In this document: piece after piece, positions 1 to 8,575 of the stretch
Layout: the number at the start of each line of letters is the position of its first letter
How positions within the stretch are numbered: the stretch's first letter is position 1
Source: Streptomyces echinoruber
GTDB lineage: Bacteria; Actinomycetota; Actinomycetes; Streptomycetales; Streptomycetaceae
DNA length: 46,385 nt
Assembly: GCF_014651135.1 (NCBI RefSeq)
Contig: NZ_BMWH01000001.1
Coordinates: 1 to 46,385 of the forward strand
Direction of reading: 5' to 3'
Notes under the pieces: model-generated
What the model was told of the DNA's origin: nothing
The model's input: only the letters and a program-made list of their open reading frames with translations
The model's database searches: none
Program-made: the position numbers and the translations under genes

Positions 1-5
1 GTCCG

Positions 6-64
6 CCCGGACCGGCGGCCGCCCGGACCGCAGCCGTCCGGGCCGGTGTCCGTCCCGGTCCGGG
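6..64. terminator. Candidate terminator after the aldo/keto reductase
   Basis: CCCGGACCG at 22-30 (also present at 6-14) pairs with CGGTCCGGG at 56-64, a 9-bp GC-rich stem with a 25-base loop. It lies just downstream of the aldo/keto reductase stop codon on the minus strand. There is no T-tract, as is common for Streptomyces terminators. Nothing else is recognisable in bases 1-72. Confidence 0.4.
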
Positions 65-72
65 TGTCTCGC

Positions 73-939
73 TCAGGCGCGGCCGATGCCGTCCAGTTCC
101 TCCAGGGCGTCCGCCGGGAGGGCCAGGTCGGCCGCCGCGATGTTCTCGTGGAGGTGGGCCACCGACGAGGTGCCGGGGATCAGGGCGATGGCCGGGGAGC
201 GGTGGAGCAGCCAGGCCAGGGCCACCTGCTGCGGGGAGGCGCCCAGGCGGGCGGCCACCCTGGTCAGCGTCTCGGACTGCAGGGGGGTGAAGCCGCCCAG
301 GGGGAAGTACGGCACGAAGGCGATGCCCTCCGCGGCGCAGCGGTCGACCAGGGTGTCGTCCTGGCGGTTGGCGAGGTTGTAGAGGTTCTGGACCGTCACG
401 ACCGGGGCGATGGCCTGCGCCTCGGTGAGCTGTCTGGCGGACGCGGCGCTCAGGCCGAGGTGGCGGATCAGCCCCTGCTGCCGCAGCTCGGCCAGGGCGC
501 CGAACTGCTCGGCCACGGGCTCCTCGTGCGGTGTGTCGTGGGAGCCGAGACGCAGGTTCACCACGTCCAGGGCGTCCAGACCGAGGTGCCGGAGGTTGTC
601 GTGGACCTGGGCCCTGAGATCGGCCGGGTCCAGGATCTGCCGCCAGCTGCCGTCCTCGCCGCGGCGGGCGCCGACCTTCGTGACGATGCGCAGGTCCTCC
701 GGGTAGGGGTGCAGCGCCTCCCTGATCAGTTCGTTGACGACCGCGGGACCGTAGAAGTCCGCCGTGTCGATGTGGGTGATGCCGGCGTCCACCGCCGCGC
801 GCAGGACCGCGATCGCCGCGTCACGGTCCCGGGGCGGGCCGAAGACGTTCGGCCCGGCGAGCTGCATGGCGCCGTAGCCGACGCGGGTGAGGGTCAGGCC
901 GTCGGCCGGGGTGAGGGTTCCGCCGAGGGATGCGGGCAT
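73..939 (-). CDS. Aldo/keto reductase
   Basis: A 288-residue cytoplasmic NAD(P)H-dependent oxidoreductase of the aldo/keto reductase superfamily, a TIM barrel that reduces aldehydes and ketones; the substrate cannot be read from sequence. The family pattern is clear: VGYGAMQL near residue 20, GITHIDTADFYG near residue 60 holding the catalytic Asp and Tyr, a lysine in RIVTKVG (residue ~90), and the C-terminal cofactor-loop motif LIPGTSSVAHLHEN. The start was set at 939 because homology begins there; an upstream in-frame extension is low-complexity and runs into the divergent promoter. It is transcribed away from the XRE regulator at 1080, which is the likely controller. The length is slightly short for the family (usually 280-330) but complete. 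Confidence 0.9.
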   Translation of the reverse strand: MPASLGGTLTPADGLTLTRVGYGAMQLAGPNVFGPPRDRDAAIAVLRAAVDAGITHIDTADFYGPAVVNELIREALHPYPEDLRIVTKVGARRGEDGSWRQILDPADLRAQVHDNLRHLGLDALDVVNLRLGSHDTPHEEPVAEQFGALAELRQQGLIRHLGLSAASARQLTEAQAIAPVVTVQNLYNLANRQDDTLVDRCAAEGIAFVPYFPLGGFTPLQSETLTRVAARLGASPQQVALAWLLHRSPAIALIPGTSSVAHLHENIAAADLALPADALEELDGIGRA

Positions 940-1021
940 GTCGTCGTGCCTTTCGCGAGTATGCCGTGGGACGTGCTGCCCCCACCCTGCGTCCGGTCCG
1001 CGGGCCGCGGCAGCGCCCCGC

Positions 1022-1050
1022 CGTTCCTGGGAGTGACAGGGACAGGAACG
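1022..1050. promoter_or_regulatory. Candidate operator in the divergent AKR/XRE intergenic region
   Basis: CGTTCCTG (1022-1029) and CAGGAACG (1043-1050) form a perfect 8-bp inverted repeat with a 13-base spacer. It is centred between the AKR start (939) and the regulator start (1080). Position and symmetry suit a regulator-binding site; this is inference. Confidence 0.45.
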
Positions 1051-1067
1051 TCCGGCGGGCACGGCCG

Positions 1068-1073
1068 TACGGT
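1068..1073 (+). promoter_or_regulatory. Candidate -10 hexamer of the XRE regulator
   Basis: TACGGT fits the TANNNT pattern and ends six bases before the ATG at 1080, so transcription could start at or next to the start codon. GAGGG also precedes the ATG, so a short leader remains possible. No convincing -35 is visible. Confidence 0.35.
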
Positions 1074-1079
1074 GAGGGC

Positions 1080-2057
1080 ATGGACACCACGAACGCGCTC
1101 GGCGAGTTCCTGCGCGCCCGCCGGGCGCTGGTCCGCCCGGAGGACGTCGGGCTGCGCGGCGGCGGTCTGCGCCGGGTGCCGGGGCTGCGGCGCGAGGAGG
1201 TCGCGATGCTCGCCGGCATCAGCTCCGACTACTACCTGCGCCTGGAGCAGGGCCGGGACCGCAATCCGTCGCCGCAGGTGCTGGAGGCCGTCGCCCGGGT
1301 GCTGCGGCTGGACGCCGACGCCACCGCGCACCTGATCGGCCTGGCGCGGGCGTCCGGCGCACGCCGGCCGTCGGAGCGGTCGCGCGCCACGGGCCGCGTC
1401 CGCGGCGCGGCGGGGCGGGAGACGGTGCCCGTCAGCATCCTGCAGCTCATCGACGGCTGGCCGGACCACCCCGCCTACGTGCAGAACAGGTTCACCGACG
1501 TGCTCGCCGTGAACCGCCTGGCCGCCGCCCTGTCCCCGAACTACGCCCCGGGCGTCAACCTGCTCAGGGCGGTCTTCCTCGACCCCGCCGAGCGGGACCT
1601 GAGGGACGACTGGGAGGAGACCACGCGGGAGGCGGTGGCCACCCTGCGGGCCCGCGTCGGACCGGACGTGGACCATCCGCGGCTGCGGGAGCTGGTCGGT
1701 GAGCTCTCCGTCCGCAGCGACCGCTTCCGCAGCCTGTGGGCCCGCCACGACGTGCTCCCCCGCAGGGGGCTGGTCAGGCGGCTGAACCATCCGCGGGTGG
1801 GCGCGCTGGAACTGCGCTCGGACAAGCTGACCGTCGACGGCACCGACGGGCTGACCCTGGTGGTCTTCCACGCCGAGCCCGGCAGCCGCAGCGCGGAGCT
1901 GCTGAGGATCCTCGGCAGCCTCGCCGCCTCCCCGGACGGCGAAGGGCCGGGTGGCGGAGCACCGCTCGGCGACGGGCCGCGCGGCGGCGCGGCGGCCGAC
2001 TCGGAGGCCGGGCCCGCGCCGGAGCGGCCGGTGCGGCGGGAACGGTGGGAGCAGTAG
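1080..2057 (+). CDS. XRE-family (MmyB-like) transcriptional regulator
   Basis: A 325-residue DNA-binding regulator. Residues ~10-75 form an XRE helix-turn-helix with the typical Streptomyces pattern FLRARRALVRPEDVGL, then RVPGLRREEVAMLAGISSDY and LEQGRDRNPSPQVL. The rest resembles the MmyB-type ligand-binding domain (W..HPAYVQNRFTDVLAVN; later LWARHDV...LNHPRVGALEL...LVVFHAEPGS). This family usually controls an adjacent, often divergent, oxidoreductase, and here it is divergent from an aldo/keto reductase. The last ~45 residues are Gly/Ala/Pro-rich and probably disordered. A second regulator of the same family sits at 38250-39122. Confidence 0.9.
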   Translation: MDTTNALGEFLRARRALVRPEDVGLRGGGLRRVPGLRREEVAMLAGISSDYYLRLEQGRDRNPSPQVLEAVARVLRLDADATAHLIGLARASGARRPSERSRATGRVRGAAGRETVPVSILQLIDGWPDHPAYVQNRFTDVLAVNRLAAALSPNYAPGVNLLRAVFLDPAERDLRDDWEETTREAVATLRARVGPDVDHPRLRELVGELSVRSDRFRSLWARHDVLPRRGLVRRLNHPRVGALELRSDKLTVDGTDGLTLVVFHAEPGSRSAELLRILGSLAASPDGEGPGGGAPLGDGPRGGAAADSEAGPAPERPVRRERWEQ

Positions 2058-2074
2058 ATCCCGCACGGCATGCG

Positions 2075-2110
2075 CGAGGGGCCCCGGACCGTGCGGTCCG
2101 GGGCCCCTCG
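2075..2110. terminator. Bidirectional terminator between the XRE regulator and pssA
   Basis: CGAGGGGCCCCGGACCG (2075-2091) pairs perfectly with CGGTCCGGGGCCCCTCG (2094-2110), a 17-bp stem with almost no loop. It lies between two convergent genes and can serve both. Confidence 0.8.
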
Positions 2111-2130
2111 TACGCTCCTGCGCGCCAGCG

Positions 2131-2988
2131 CTACGGCAGCTGCGCCGCCCGCGCCTCGCGCCGGTTGTCGCGGAAGTTGTTCACCCGGCGGGCCGTGGCG
2201 AACACCGGGATCACCGCGCCGAGCACCAGCTGCAGCGCGCAGCCGGTCTGCAGCAGCAGCTGGCCGCTGGGGGCGTCGAAGGCCCACGCCGCCAGCAGAC
2301 CCATCGACAGCACGATCCACGACAGCATCGCCACCGCCAGGCGGCCGCGCGGCTTGGGGTACTCCACCCGGCTCACCATCAGCCAGGCGGTGCCGAGGAT
2401 CGCCAGCAGCGTGGCGAAGAACGGCAGCTCCAGCAGGACGATCGAGACGACCGTCAGCGCGCCGAAGGGGCTTGGCATGCCCTGGAACATGCCGTCCTTC
2501 ATCGTCACGCAGGAGAACCGCGCCAGTCTGAGCACCACCGCCAGCAGCACCACCACCGCGCCCAGCGCCGCCACCCGCTGGTGGGCGTCGTCCGCGACCA
2601 TGCCGTAGACGAGGACGAAGTACGCCGGGGCCAGGCCGAAGCTGATCAGGTCGGACAGGTTGTCCAGCTCGGCGCCCATGGGGGAGGAGCGCAGCTTGCG
2701 CGCCACCAGGCCGTCGAACAGGTCGAACACGGCCGCGCACAGCATCAGGATCACGGCCGTGGCCGCGCTGTGCCGGGCCATGCCCGTGGACTCGTCGTTG
2801 CCGGTCAGGTGCGGGATCAGGATGCCGGTGGTGGTGAAGTACACCGCCATGAAGCCGCACGTGGCGTTGCCGAGGGTGAGGGTGTCGGCTATCGACAGCC
2901 TCAGCGAGAGGGGCATCTCCTCCTCGTCGTCGTCCTCGGCGGCCTCCGGCACCCAGCCGGTCTGCGTCTGCGGGTCAATCACGGTCAA
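2131..2988 (-). CDS. pssA: CDP-diacylglycerol--serine O-phosphatidyltransferase
   Basis: A 285-residue integral membrane enzyme that makes phosphatidylserine from CDP-diacylglycerol and serine. The CDP-alcohol phosphotransferase signature DG-x2-AR-x8-G-x3-D-x3-D is present around residues 85-115 (DLFDGLVARK, then MGAELDNLSD). An acidic N-terminal leader (EDDDEEE) precedes several hydrophobic helices. It overlaps the 3' end of psd, which makes the substrate for the next step's product chain, so the two form a translationally coupled phosphatidylethanolamine module. The start is uncertain: TTG at 2988 has GGGGTGA at suitable spacing, while GTG at 2982 is an alternative that only removes two residues. 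Confidence 0.93.
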   Translation of the reverse strand: MTVIDPQTQTGWVPEAAEDDDEEEMPLSLRLSIADTLTLGNATCGFMAVYFTTTGILIPHLTGNDESTGMARHSAATAVILMLCAAVFDLFDGLVARKLRSSPMGAELDNLSDLISFGLAPAYFVLVYGMVADDAHQRVAALGAVVVLLAVVLRLARFSCVTMKDGMFQGMPSPFGALTVVSIVLLELPFFATLLAILGTAWLMVSRVEYPKPRGRLAVAMLSWIVLSMGLLAAWAFDAPSGQLLLQTGCALQLVLGAVIPVFATARRVNNFRDNRREARAAQLP

Positions 2989-3631
2989 TGCGAGTCACCC
3001 CAGCCACGGTCTTCTGGCCGACCTCCACCGCGACCTCGACGCCCTCGGGCAGGTAGAGGTCGACGCGCGAACCGAAGCGGATCAGGCCGATCCGCTCGCC
3101 CTGCTCGACCTTGGTGCCCTCGGGCAGGTACGGGACGATGCGGCGGGCCACCGCGCCGGCGATCTGGATCATCTCGATGTCGCCGAGCTCGGTGTCGAAG
3201 TGCCAGATCACCCGCTCGTTGTTCTCGCTCTCCTTGTTGAAGGCGGGAACGAAACCGCCGGGCACGTGCTCGACGGACGTCACCGTGCCGGCCAGCGGGG
3301 CGCGGTTGACGTGGACGTTGAGCGGGCTCATGAAGATGGCGACGCGGGTGCGGCCGTCCTTCCAGGGCATGATGCTCTGCACCACACCGTCGGCGGGGGA
3401 GAGGACCCGGCCCTGGCCGATCTCGCGCTCGGGGTCGCGGAAGAACCACAGCATCCCCGCCGCGAGCGCGGTGGCGGGAACGGCGACGGCCTTGGCGGCG
3501 CCGGAGCGGCGGGCGCGGGCCAGGCTGACGGCTGCGGTGGCGACGGTCGGCAGAAGCCACGGCGATGCTCCGCGCGCGAGGCGTACGCCGACTCGGCTGT
3601 CGCGTGGTGCAGAGGTTTGGCTGTGGGGCAT
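2975..3631 (-). CDS. psd: Phosphatidylserine decarboxylase
   Basis: A 218-residue proenzyme that decarboxylates phosphatidylserine to phosphatidylethanolamine at the membrane. It is the short bacterial type: an N-terminal hydrophobic stretch (residues ~20-50), FFRDPER, LSPADGVVQSI, the MSPLNVHVNRAP motif, and the self-cleavage site RFGSRVDLYLP, where the Gly-Ser bond is expected to break and generate the pyruvoyl group. The start was placed at 3631; a further in-frame ATG upstream adds an unconserved segment. The gene precedes pssA in transcription order and overlaps it by up to 14 bases. Confidence 0.93.
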   Translation of the reverse strand: MPHSQTSAPRDSRVGVRLARGASPWLLPTVATAAVSLARARRSGAAKAVAVPATALAAGMLWFFRDPEREIGQGRVLSPADGVVQSIMPWKDGRTRVAIFMSPLNVHVNRAPLAGTVTSVEHVPGGFVPAFNKESENNERVIWHFDTELGDIEMIQIAGAVARRIVPYLPEGTKVEQGERIGLIRFGSRVDLYLPEGVEVAVEVGQKTVAGVTRIDRD

Positions 3632-3754
3632 GGATGACCTTCGTAGCGGATGATGCCGCGCTTCTGACGGGGGACGGCGGCTTTCCGCGATCGTAGCGGC
3701 TAACGGCCGCAACTGGGTAAGCCGGGAAGACGAGTCGGCGGCCGAAGCGTGCCC

Positions 3755-3791
3755 ACGGGGTGTGATCTTCTTCTCGAAGAAAACACCCCGT
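3755..3791. terminator. Terminator of the ethylmalonyl-CoA operon
   Basis: ACGGGGTGT (3755-3763) pairs with ACACCCCGT (3783-3791), and inside it TTCTT (3768-3772) pairs with AAGAA (3777-3781). The hairpin begins 11 bases after the stop codon of the last operon gene, read on the minus strand. The 3632-3754 stretch upstream of psd holds no other recognisable element. Confidence 0.75.
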
Positions 3792-3801
3792 AGCAGGTCA
3801 T

Positions 3802-5007
3802 TCAGCCCTGGAAGCGGTACTCCTCGAGCAGCCGCCGCCCAATGATCATTTTCTGGATCTCGGCGGTCCCTTCACCGATCAGCAGCATCGGCGCCTCCCG
3901 GTAGAGGCGCTCGATCTCGTACTCCTTGGAGAAGCCGTAGCCGCCGTGGATCCGGAAGGCGTCCTCCACGACCTCCTTGCAGTACTCGGAGGCGAGGTAC
4001 TTCGCCATGCCGGCCTCGAGGTCGTTGCGCTGACCGGAGTCCTTCTTGCGGGCCGCGTTGACCATCATCGCATGCGCGGCCTCGACCTTCGTGGCCATCT
4101 CCGCCAGCTTGAACTGGATCGCCTGGTGCTGGGCGATGGGCTTGCCGAAGGTGTGCCGCTGCTGGGCGTAGGCGACGGCGAGCTCGAAGGCGCGCTGCGC
4201 GACGCCGCAGCCACGCGCCGCGACGTTGACGCGGCCCACCTCGACACCGTCCATCATCTGGTAGAAGCCGCGCCCGGTGACCCCGCCGAGCACCCGGTCG
4301 GCGGGAATCCGCAGGCCGTCCATGATGAGCTCGGTGGTGTCGACCCCCTTGTAGCCCATCTTCTCGATCTTGCCGGGGATGGTGAGACCGGGGCGGACCT
4401 CGCCGAAGCCGGGCTCCTTCTCCACCAGGAAGGTGGTCATGGACTTGTGCGGCGGCGTGCCCTCGGGGTGACCTTCGTCACTGCGGACCAGGACGGCGAC
4501 GAGCGAGGACGTGCCGCCGTTGGTCAGCCACATCTTCTGGCCGGTCAGGACGTACTCGTCGCCGTCCTTCACCGCCTTGGAGGTGATCGCCGACACGTCG
4601 GAGCCCAGGCCCGGCTCCGACATGGAGAAGGCGCCGCGGATCTCGCCGGCCGCCATCTTCGGCAGGAAGTAGTCCTTCTGCTCCTGCGTGCCGTGCTGCT
4701 TGAGCATGTACGCCACAATGAAGTGGGTGTTGATGATGCCGGACACCGACATCCAGCCGCGGGCGATCTCCTCCACGCACAGCGCGTACGTCAGGAGGGA
4801 CTCGCCCAGACCCCCGTACTCCTCGGGGATCATCAGGCCGAACAGGCCGAGCTCCTTCAGGCCGTCGACGATCTGCTGCGGGTACTCGTCGCGGTGCTCC
4901 AGCTCGGTGGCGACCGGGATGATCTCCTTGTCGACGAAGTCCCGGACGGTGGAGACGATCTCCTGCTGCACGTCGGTCAGACCGGCGGTCTGGGCGAGAC
5001 GGGCCAT
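3802..5007 (-). CDS. mcd: Acyl-CoA dehydrogenase, probable (2S)-methylsuccinyl-CoA dehydrogenase
   Basis: A 401-residue FAD enzyme with the complete acyl-CoA dehydrogenase fold: an N-terminal helical domain, a middle beta domain with FSMSEPGLGSDVSAI and MWLTNGG, and a C-terminal helical domain with RHTFGKPIAQHQA and RIHGGYGFSKEYEIER. The catalytic-base Glu is expected at residue 379 in GEGTAEIQ. The family oxidises the alpha-beta bond of acyl-CoAs and passes electrons to ETF. The specific substrate is inferred from position: it is the last gene of an operon encoding the other ethylmalonyl-CoA pathway enzymes, where methylsuccinyl-CoA to mesaconyl-CoA is the expected step. It starts three bases after the mch stop codon, so the genes are probably coupled. 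Confidence 0.9.
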   Translation of the reverse strand: MARLAQTAGLTDVQQEIVSTVRDFVDKEIIPVATELEHRDEYPQQIVDGLKELGLFGLMIPEEYGGLGESLLTYALCVEEIARGWMSVSGIINTHFIVAYMLKQHGTQEQKDYFLPKMAAGEIRGAFSMSEPGLGSDVSAITSKAVKDGDEYVLTGQKMWLTNGGTSSLVAVLVRSDEGHPEGTPPHKSMTTFLVEKEPGFGEVRPGLTIPGKIEKMGYKGVDTTELIMDGLRIPADRVLGGVTGRGFYQMMDGVEVGRVNVAARGCGVAQRAFELAVAYAQQRHTFGKPIAQHQAIQFKLAEMATKVEAAHAMMVNAARKKDSGQRNDLEAGMAKYLASEYCKEVVEDAFRIHGGYGFSKEYEIERLYREAPMLLIGEGTAEIQKMIIGRRLLEEYRFQG

Positions 5008-5010
5008 GGC

Positions 5011-5523
5011 CTACTTCTCCTGCTGCTTCGGTTCCGGGCGGCCCGGCTGCTCGCCGCCGCGCTCCTTGATGTACGTCTCGGTGGGCACCATCACCTTGCG
5101 GCGGAAGACGCACACCAGGGTGCCGTCCTGCTTGTAGCCCCTGGTCTCGACGTGGACGATGCCGCGGTCGTTCTTCGACTTCGACGGCCACTTGTCCAGC
5201 ACGGTCGTCTCGCCGTAGATCGTGTCGCCGTGGAAGGTCGGCGCCACGTGCTTGAGCGACTCGATCTCCAGGTTGGCGATGGCCTTGCCGGAGATGTCCG
5301 GCACGGACATGCCGAGCAGGAGCGAGTAGACGTAGTTGCCCACCACCACGTTCCGGCCGAAGTCCGTCGTCTTCTCGGCGTAGTGGGCGTCCATGTGGAG
5401 CGGGTGGTGGTTCATGGTCAGGAGGCAGAACAGGTGGTCGTCGTACTCCGTGACCGTCTTGCCCGGCCAGTGCTTGTACGTCGCGCCGACCTCGAACTCC
5501 TCGTAGGTCCGTCCGAACTGCAT
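5011..5523 (-). CDS. mch: MaoC-family hydratase, probable mesaconyl-CoA hydratase
   Basis: A 170-residue single hot-dog-fold protein of the MaoC hydratase family. The active-site segment is visible as MNHHPLHMDAHYAEKT (residues ~40-55), followed by FGRNVVVGNYVYSL. In the ethylmalonyl-CoA pathway this step hydrates mesaconyl-CoA to beta-methylmalyl-CoA. Many characterised mesaconyl-CoA hydratases are longer, double-hot-dog proteins, so the specific assignment rests on operon context: four bases after the lyase gene and three before the dehydrogenase gene. The C-terminus is charged and polar (GGEQPGRPEPKQQEK). Confidence 0.85.
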   Translation of the reverse strand: MQFGRTYEEFEVGATYKHWPGKTVTEYDDHLFCLLTMNHHPLHMDAHYAEKTTDFGRNVVVGNYVYSLLLGMSVPDISGKAIANLEIESLKHVAPTFHGDTIYGETTVLDKWPSKSKNDRGIVHVETRGYKQDGTLVCVFRRKVMVPTETYIKERGGEQPGRPEPKQQEK

Positions 5524-5527
5524 GCGC

Positions 5528-6541
5528 TCACGCCTCCGGGATCTCGAACTTGCTGGTGCGCTGCATGCCGGCGGCGCGGCCCTTGCCCGCGATGACCAGC
5601 GCCATCTTGCGGCTGGCCTCGTCGATCATCTCGTCGCCGAGCATCGCGGAGCCCTTCTTGCCGCCCGCCTCGGACGTGTAGTACTCGTACGCGTCCAGGA
5701 TCAGCTCGGCGTGGTCGTAGTCCTCCTGCGAGGGGGAGAAGACCTCGTTGGCGGCGTCGACCTGGCCGGGGTGCAGCACCCACTTGCCGTCGAAGCCGAG
5801 CGCGGCGGCGCGCCGGGCGACCTCGCGGAAGCCGTCGACGTTGCGGATCTGCAGGTAGGGGCCGTCGATCGCCTGGAGGTTGTGGGCGCGGGCGGCCATG
5901 AGGATCTTCATCAGGATGTAGTGGTAGGCGTCCGCCGGGTAGCCGGGCGGCTGCTCGCCGACCACCAGCGACTTCATGTTGATCGACGCCATGAAGTCGG
6001 CCGGGCCGAAGATGATCGTCTCCAGGCGGGGGGAGGCCTGCGCGATCGCGTTGACGTTGTTCAGGCCCTGCGCGTTCTCGATCTGCGCCTCGATGCCGAT
6101 GCGGCCGACCTCGAAGCCCATCGTCTTCTCGATCTGGGTCAGCAGCAGGTCCAGGGCGACGACCTGCTCGGCGTTCTGCACCTTCGGCAGCATGATGCAG
6201 TCCAGGTTCGGGCCCGCGCCCTCGACCACCGTCACGACGTCGCGGTACGTCCACTCCGTCGTCCAGTCGTTCACCCGCACGACCCTGGTCTTGCCGCTCC
6301 AGTCGCCCTCGTTCAGGAACTTCACGATCGTGTGCCGCGCCTCGGGCTTGGCCAGCGGCGCGCACGCGTCCTCCAGGTCGAGGAAGACCTGGTCGGCGGG
6401 GAGGCCCTGGGCCTTCTCCAGGAAGCGCGGGTTGCTTCCCGGTACGGCGAGACAGGAGCGCCGCGGGCGAAGGCGGTTGAAGGGGTGCGCGGCGGAGCCG
6501 CCCGTTGGAAGGGCGGTGGTGGGCGACGGGCGGGCAGTCAT
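5528..6541 (-). CDS. mcl: HpcH/HpaI-CitE family CoA-ester lyase, probable (3S)-malyl/beta-methylmalyl-CoA lyase
   Basis: A 337-residue Mg-dependent TIM-barrel lyase. Family marks are RSCLAVPGSNPRFLEKA (CoA/phosphate contacts), VFLDLEDACAP (acidic metal ligand), IGIEAQIENAQGL (second metal ligand) and FGPADFMAS. In the ethylmalonyl-CoA pathway it cleaves beta-methylmalyl-CoA to glyoxylate plus propionyl-CoA. The first 25 residues are a Pro/Ser/Thr-rich extension. Its ATG overlaps the stop codon of the mutase gene by four bases (ATGA), indicating translational coupling. Confidence 0.9.
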   Translation of the reverse strand: MTARPSPTTALPTGGSAAHPFNRLRPRRSCLAVPGSNPRFLEKAQGLPADQVFLDLEDACAPLAKPEARHTIVKFLNEGDWSGKTRVVRVNDWTTEWTYRDVVTVVEGAGPNLDCIMLPKVQNAEQVVALDLLLTQIEKTMGFEVGRIGIEAQIENAQGLNNVNAIAQASPRLETIIFGPADFMASINMKSLVVGEQPPGYPADAYHYILMKILMAARAHNLQAIDGPYLQIRNVDGFREVARRAAALGFDGKWVLHPGQVDAANEVFSPSQEDYDHAELILDAYEYYTSEAGGKKGSAMLGDEMIDEASRKMALVIAGKGRAAGMQRTSKFEIPEA

Positions 6542-8565
6542 GCGGGGACCTCCAGAGGGTCGAGCTTGTTCGCTTTCCGGATCTCGTCGACGATGCGGCC
6601 GATGATTCCGGTGATGTCGAAGTCCTTCGGGGTGAAGACCGCGGCCACTCCGGCGGCTCGCAGCTGTTCGGCGTCACCGCTGGGGATGATGCCACCTGCG
6701 ATCACCGGTATATCTGTGGCACCGGCCACACGCAGCCGCTGCAGCACGTCCGGCACCAGCTGGGCGTGCGAGCCGGAGAGGATCGACAGGCCGACCGCGT
6801 GCACGTCCTCGGCGAGGGCGGCGTCCACGATCTGCTCCGGGGTGAGCCGGATGCCCTGGTAGACCACCTCGAAGCCGGCGTCGCGGGCGCGCACGGCGAT
6901 CTGCTCGGCGCCGTTGGAGTGCCCGTCCAGGCCGGGCTTGCCGACCAGGAAACGCAGCTTGCCCACCCCGAGGTCGCGGGCGGTCCGCTCCACCCGGCGG
7001 CGCACCTCGGCGAGCCTGGTGCCCTCCTGCGCGGTGACCGCGACGGGCGCGGAGGAGACGCCGGTGGGGGCCCGGTACTCGCCGAACACCTCGCGCAGCG
7101 CCCCGGCCCACTCGCCGGTGGTGACGCCGGCGCGGGCGCACTCCAGGGTGGCCTCCATGAGGTTCTCGGTGCCCTTCGCGGCCTCCTTGAGGCGCTCCAG
7201 CGCCTTGCAGGGCCGCGGGTGGTTGAACGGCGGCTGGTAGCGGGTGTCCCGCCAGTGCCGCAGCGACTCCACCACGCGGGCCTCGACCGCCGGGTCCACC
7301 GTCTGGATGGCGGTGTCCAGGTCGGCGGTGAGCGGGTTGGGCTCGGTGGTCTCGAAGATGTTGACGCCGACGATCTTCTCCTCGCCGGACTCGATCCGGG
7401 CCCGGCGCTCGGCGTGCGAGGCGACGAGCTGCGACTTGAGGTAGCCGGACTCGACGGCGGCCAGCGCGCCGCCCATCTCCTGGATGTGCCCGATCTCGGC
7501 GAAGGCCGCCTCGACCAGCTCGTCCACCTTCGCCTCGATCACCTTCGAGCCGTCGAAGATGTCGTCGTACTCCAAAAGGTCGCTCTCGTAGGCCAGCACC
7601 TGCTGGATGCGCAGCGACCACTGCTGGTCCCAGGGGCGGGGCAGGCCCAGGGCCTCGTTCCAGGCGGGCAGCTGCACGGCCCGCGCGCGGGCGTTCTTCG
7701 ACAGGGTCACGGCCAGCATCTCCAGGACGATCCGCTGGACGTTGTTCTCCGGCTGCGCCTCGGTCAGGCCGAGCGAGTTCACCTGGACGCCGTAGCGGAA
7801 GCGGCGGTGCTTGGGGTCCTGGATGCCGTACCGCTCCCGCGTGATGCGGTCCCAGATGCGGCCGAAGGCGCGCATCTTGCACATCTCCTCGACGAAGCGG
7901 ACGCCCGCGTTGACGAAGAAGGAGATGCGGCCCACGACGTCGCCCATGCGCTCCTGCGGCACCTGGCCGGAGTCGCGCACCGCGTCCAGCACGGCGATCG
8001 CCGTCGACATCGCGTACGCGATCTCCTGGACCGGGGTGGCGCCCGCCTCCTGCAGGTGGTAGCTGCAGATGTTGATCGGGTTCCACTTCGGCATGTGGGT
8101 GACCGTGTACGCGATCAGGTCGGTGGTCAGCCGCAGGCTGGGGCCGGGCGGGAACACGTGGGTGCCCCGCGACAGGTACTCCTTGACGATGTCGTTCTGG
8201 GTGGTCCCCTGGAGCTTGCTGATGTCGGCGCCCTGCTCCTCGGCGACCACCTGGTACAGCGCCAGCAGCCACATGGCGGTGGCGTTGATGGTCATGGAGG
8301 TGTTCATCTGCTCCAGGGGGATGTCCTGGAACAGGCGGCGCATGTCACCGAGGTGGGCGACGGGGACCCCGACCCGGCCGACCTCGCCGCGGGCGAGGAC
8401 GTGGTCGGGGTCGTAGCCGGTCTGCGTGGGCAGGTCGAAGGCGACCGACAGGCCGGTCTGGCCCTTGGCGAGGTTGCGCCGGTACAGCTCGTTGGACGCC
8501 TCGGCCGTGGAGTGGCCGGCGTACGTCCGCATGAGCCACGGGCGGTCCTTCTTCCGTTCGGTCAT
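6538..8565 (-). CDS. meaA: Ethylmalonyl-CoA mutase (B12-dependent, methylmalonyl-CoA mutase family)
   Basis: A 675-residue adenosylcobalamin enzyme. Residues ~1-530 form the acyl-CoA mutase barrel (RPWLMRTYAGHSTAEASNELY; LSVAFDLPTQTGYDPDH; MTINATAMWLLALY). The C-terminal ~130 residues form a B12-binding domain with the base-off motif DGHSNG (DxHxxG), then LSGSHAQLVPDV and IPVIAGGIIP. Having both domains in one chain fits ethylmalonyl-CoA mutase, which converts ethylmalonyl-CoA to methylsuccinyl-CoA. The position directly after ccr, whose product is ethylmalonyl-CoA, supports this over ordinary methylmalonyl-CoA mutase. Ten bases separate it from ccr. Confidence 0.92.
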   Translation of the reverse strand: MTERKKDRPWLMRTYAGHSTAEASNELYRRNLAKGQTGLSVAFDLPTQTGYDPDHVLARGEVGRVGVPVAHLGDMRRLFQDIPLEQMNTSMTINATAMWLLALYQVVAEEQGADISKLQGTTQNDIVKEYLSRGTHVFPPGPSLRLTTDLIAYTVTHMPKWNPINICSYHLQEAGATPVQEIAYAMSTAIAVLDAVRDSGQVPQERMGDVVGRISFFVNAGVRFVEEMCKMRAFGRIWDRITRERYGIQDPKHRRFRYGVQVNSLGLTEAQPENNVQRIVLEMLAVTLSKNARARAVQLPAWNEALGLPRPWDQQWSLRIQQVLAYESDLLEYDDIFDGSKVIEAKVDELVEAAFAEIGHIQEMGGALAAVESGYLKSQLVASHAERRARIESGEEKIVGVNIFETTEPNPLTADLDTAIQTVDPAVEARVVESLRHWRDTRYQPPFNHPRPCKALERLKEAAKGTENLMEATLECARAGVTTGEWAGALREVFGEYRAPTGVSSAPVAVTAQEGTRLAEVRRRVERTARDLGVGKLRFLVGKPGLDGHSNGAEQIAVRARDAGFEVVYQGIRLTPEQIVDAALAEDVHAVGLSILSGSHAQLVPDVLQRLRVAGATDIPVIAGGIIPSGDAEQLRAAGVAAVFTPKDFDITGIIGRIVDEIRKANKLDPLEVPA

Positions 8566-8575
8566 GGCGGATGCC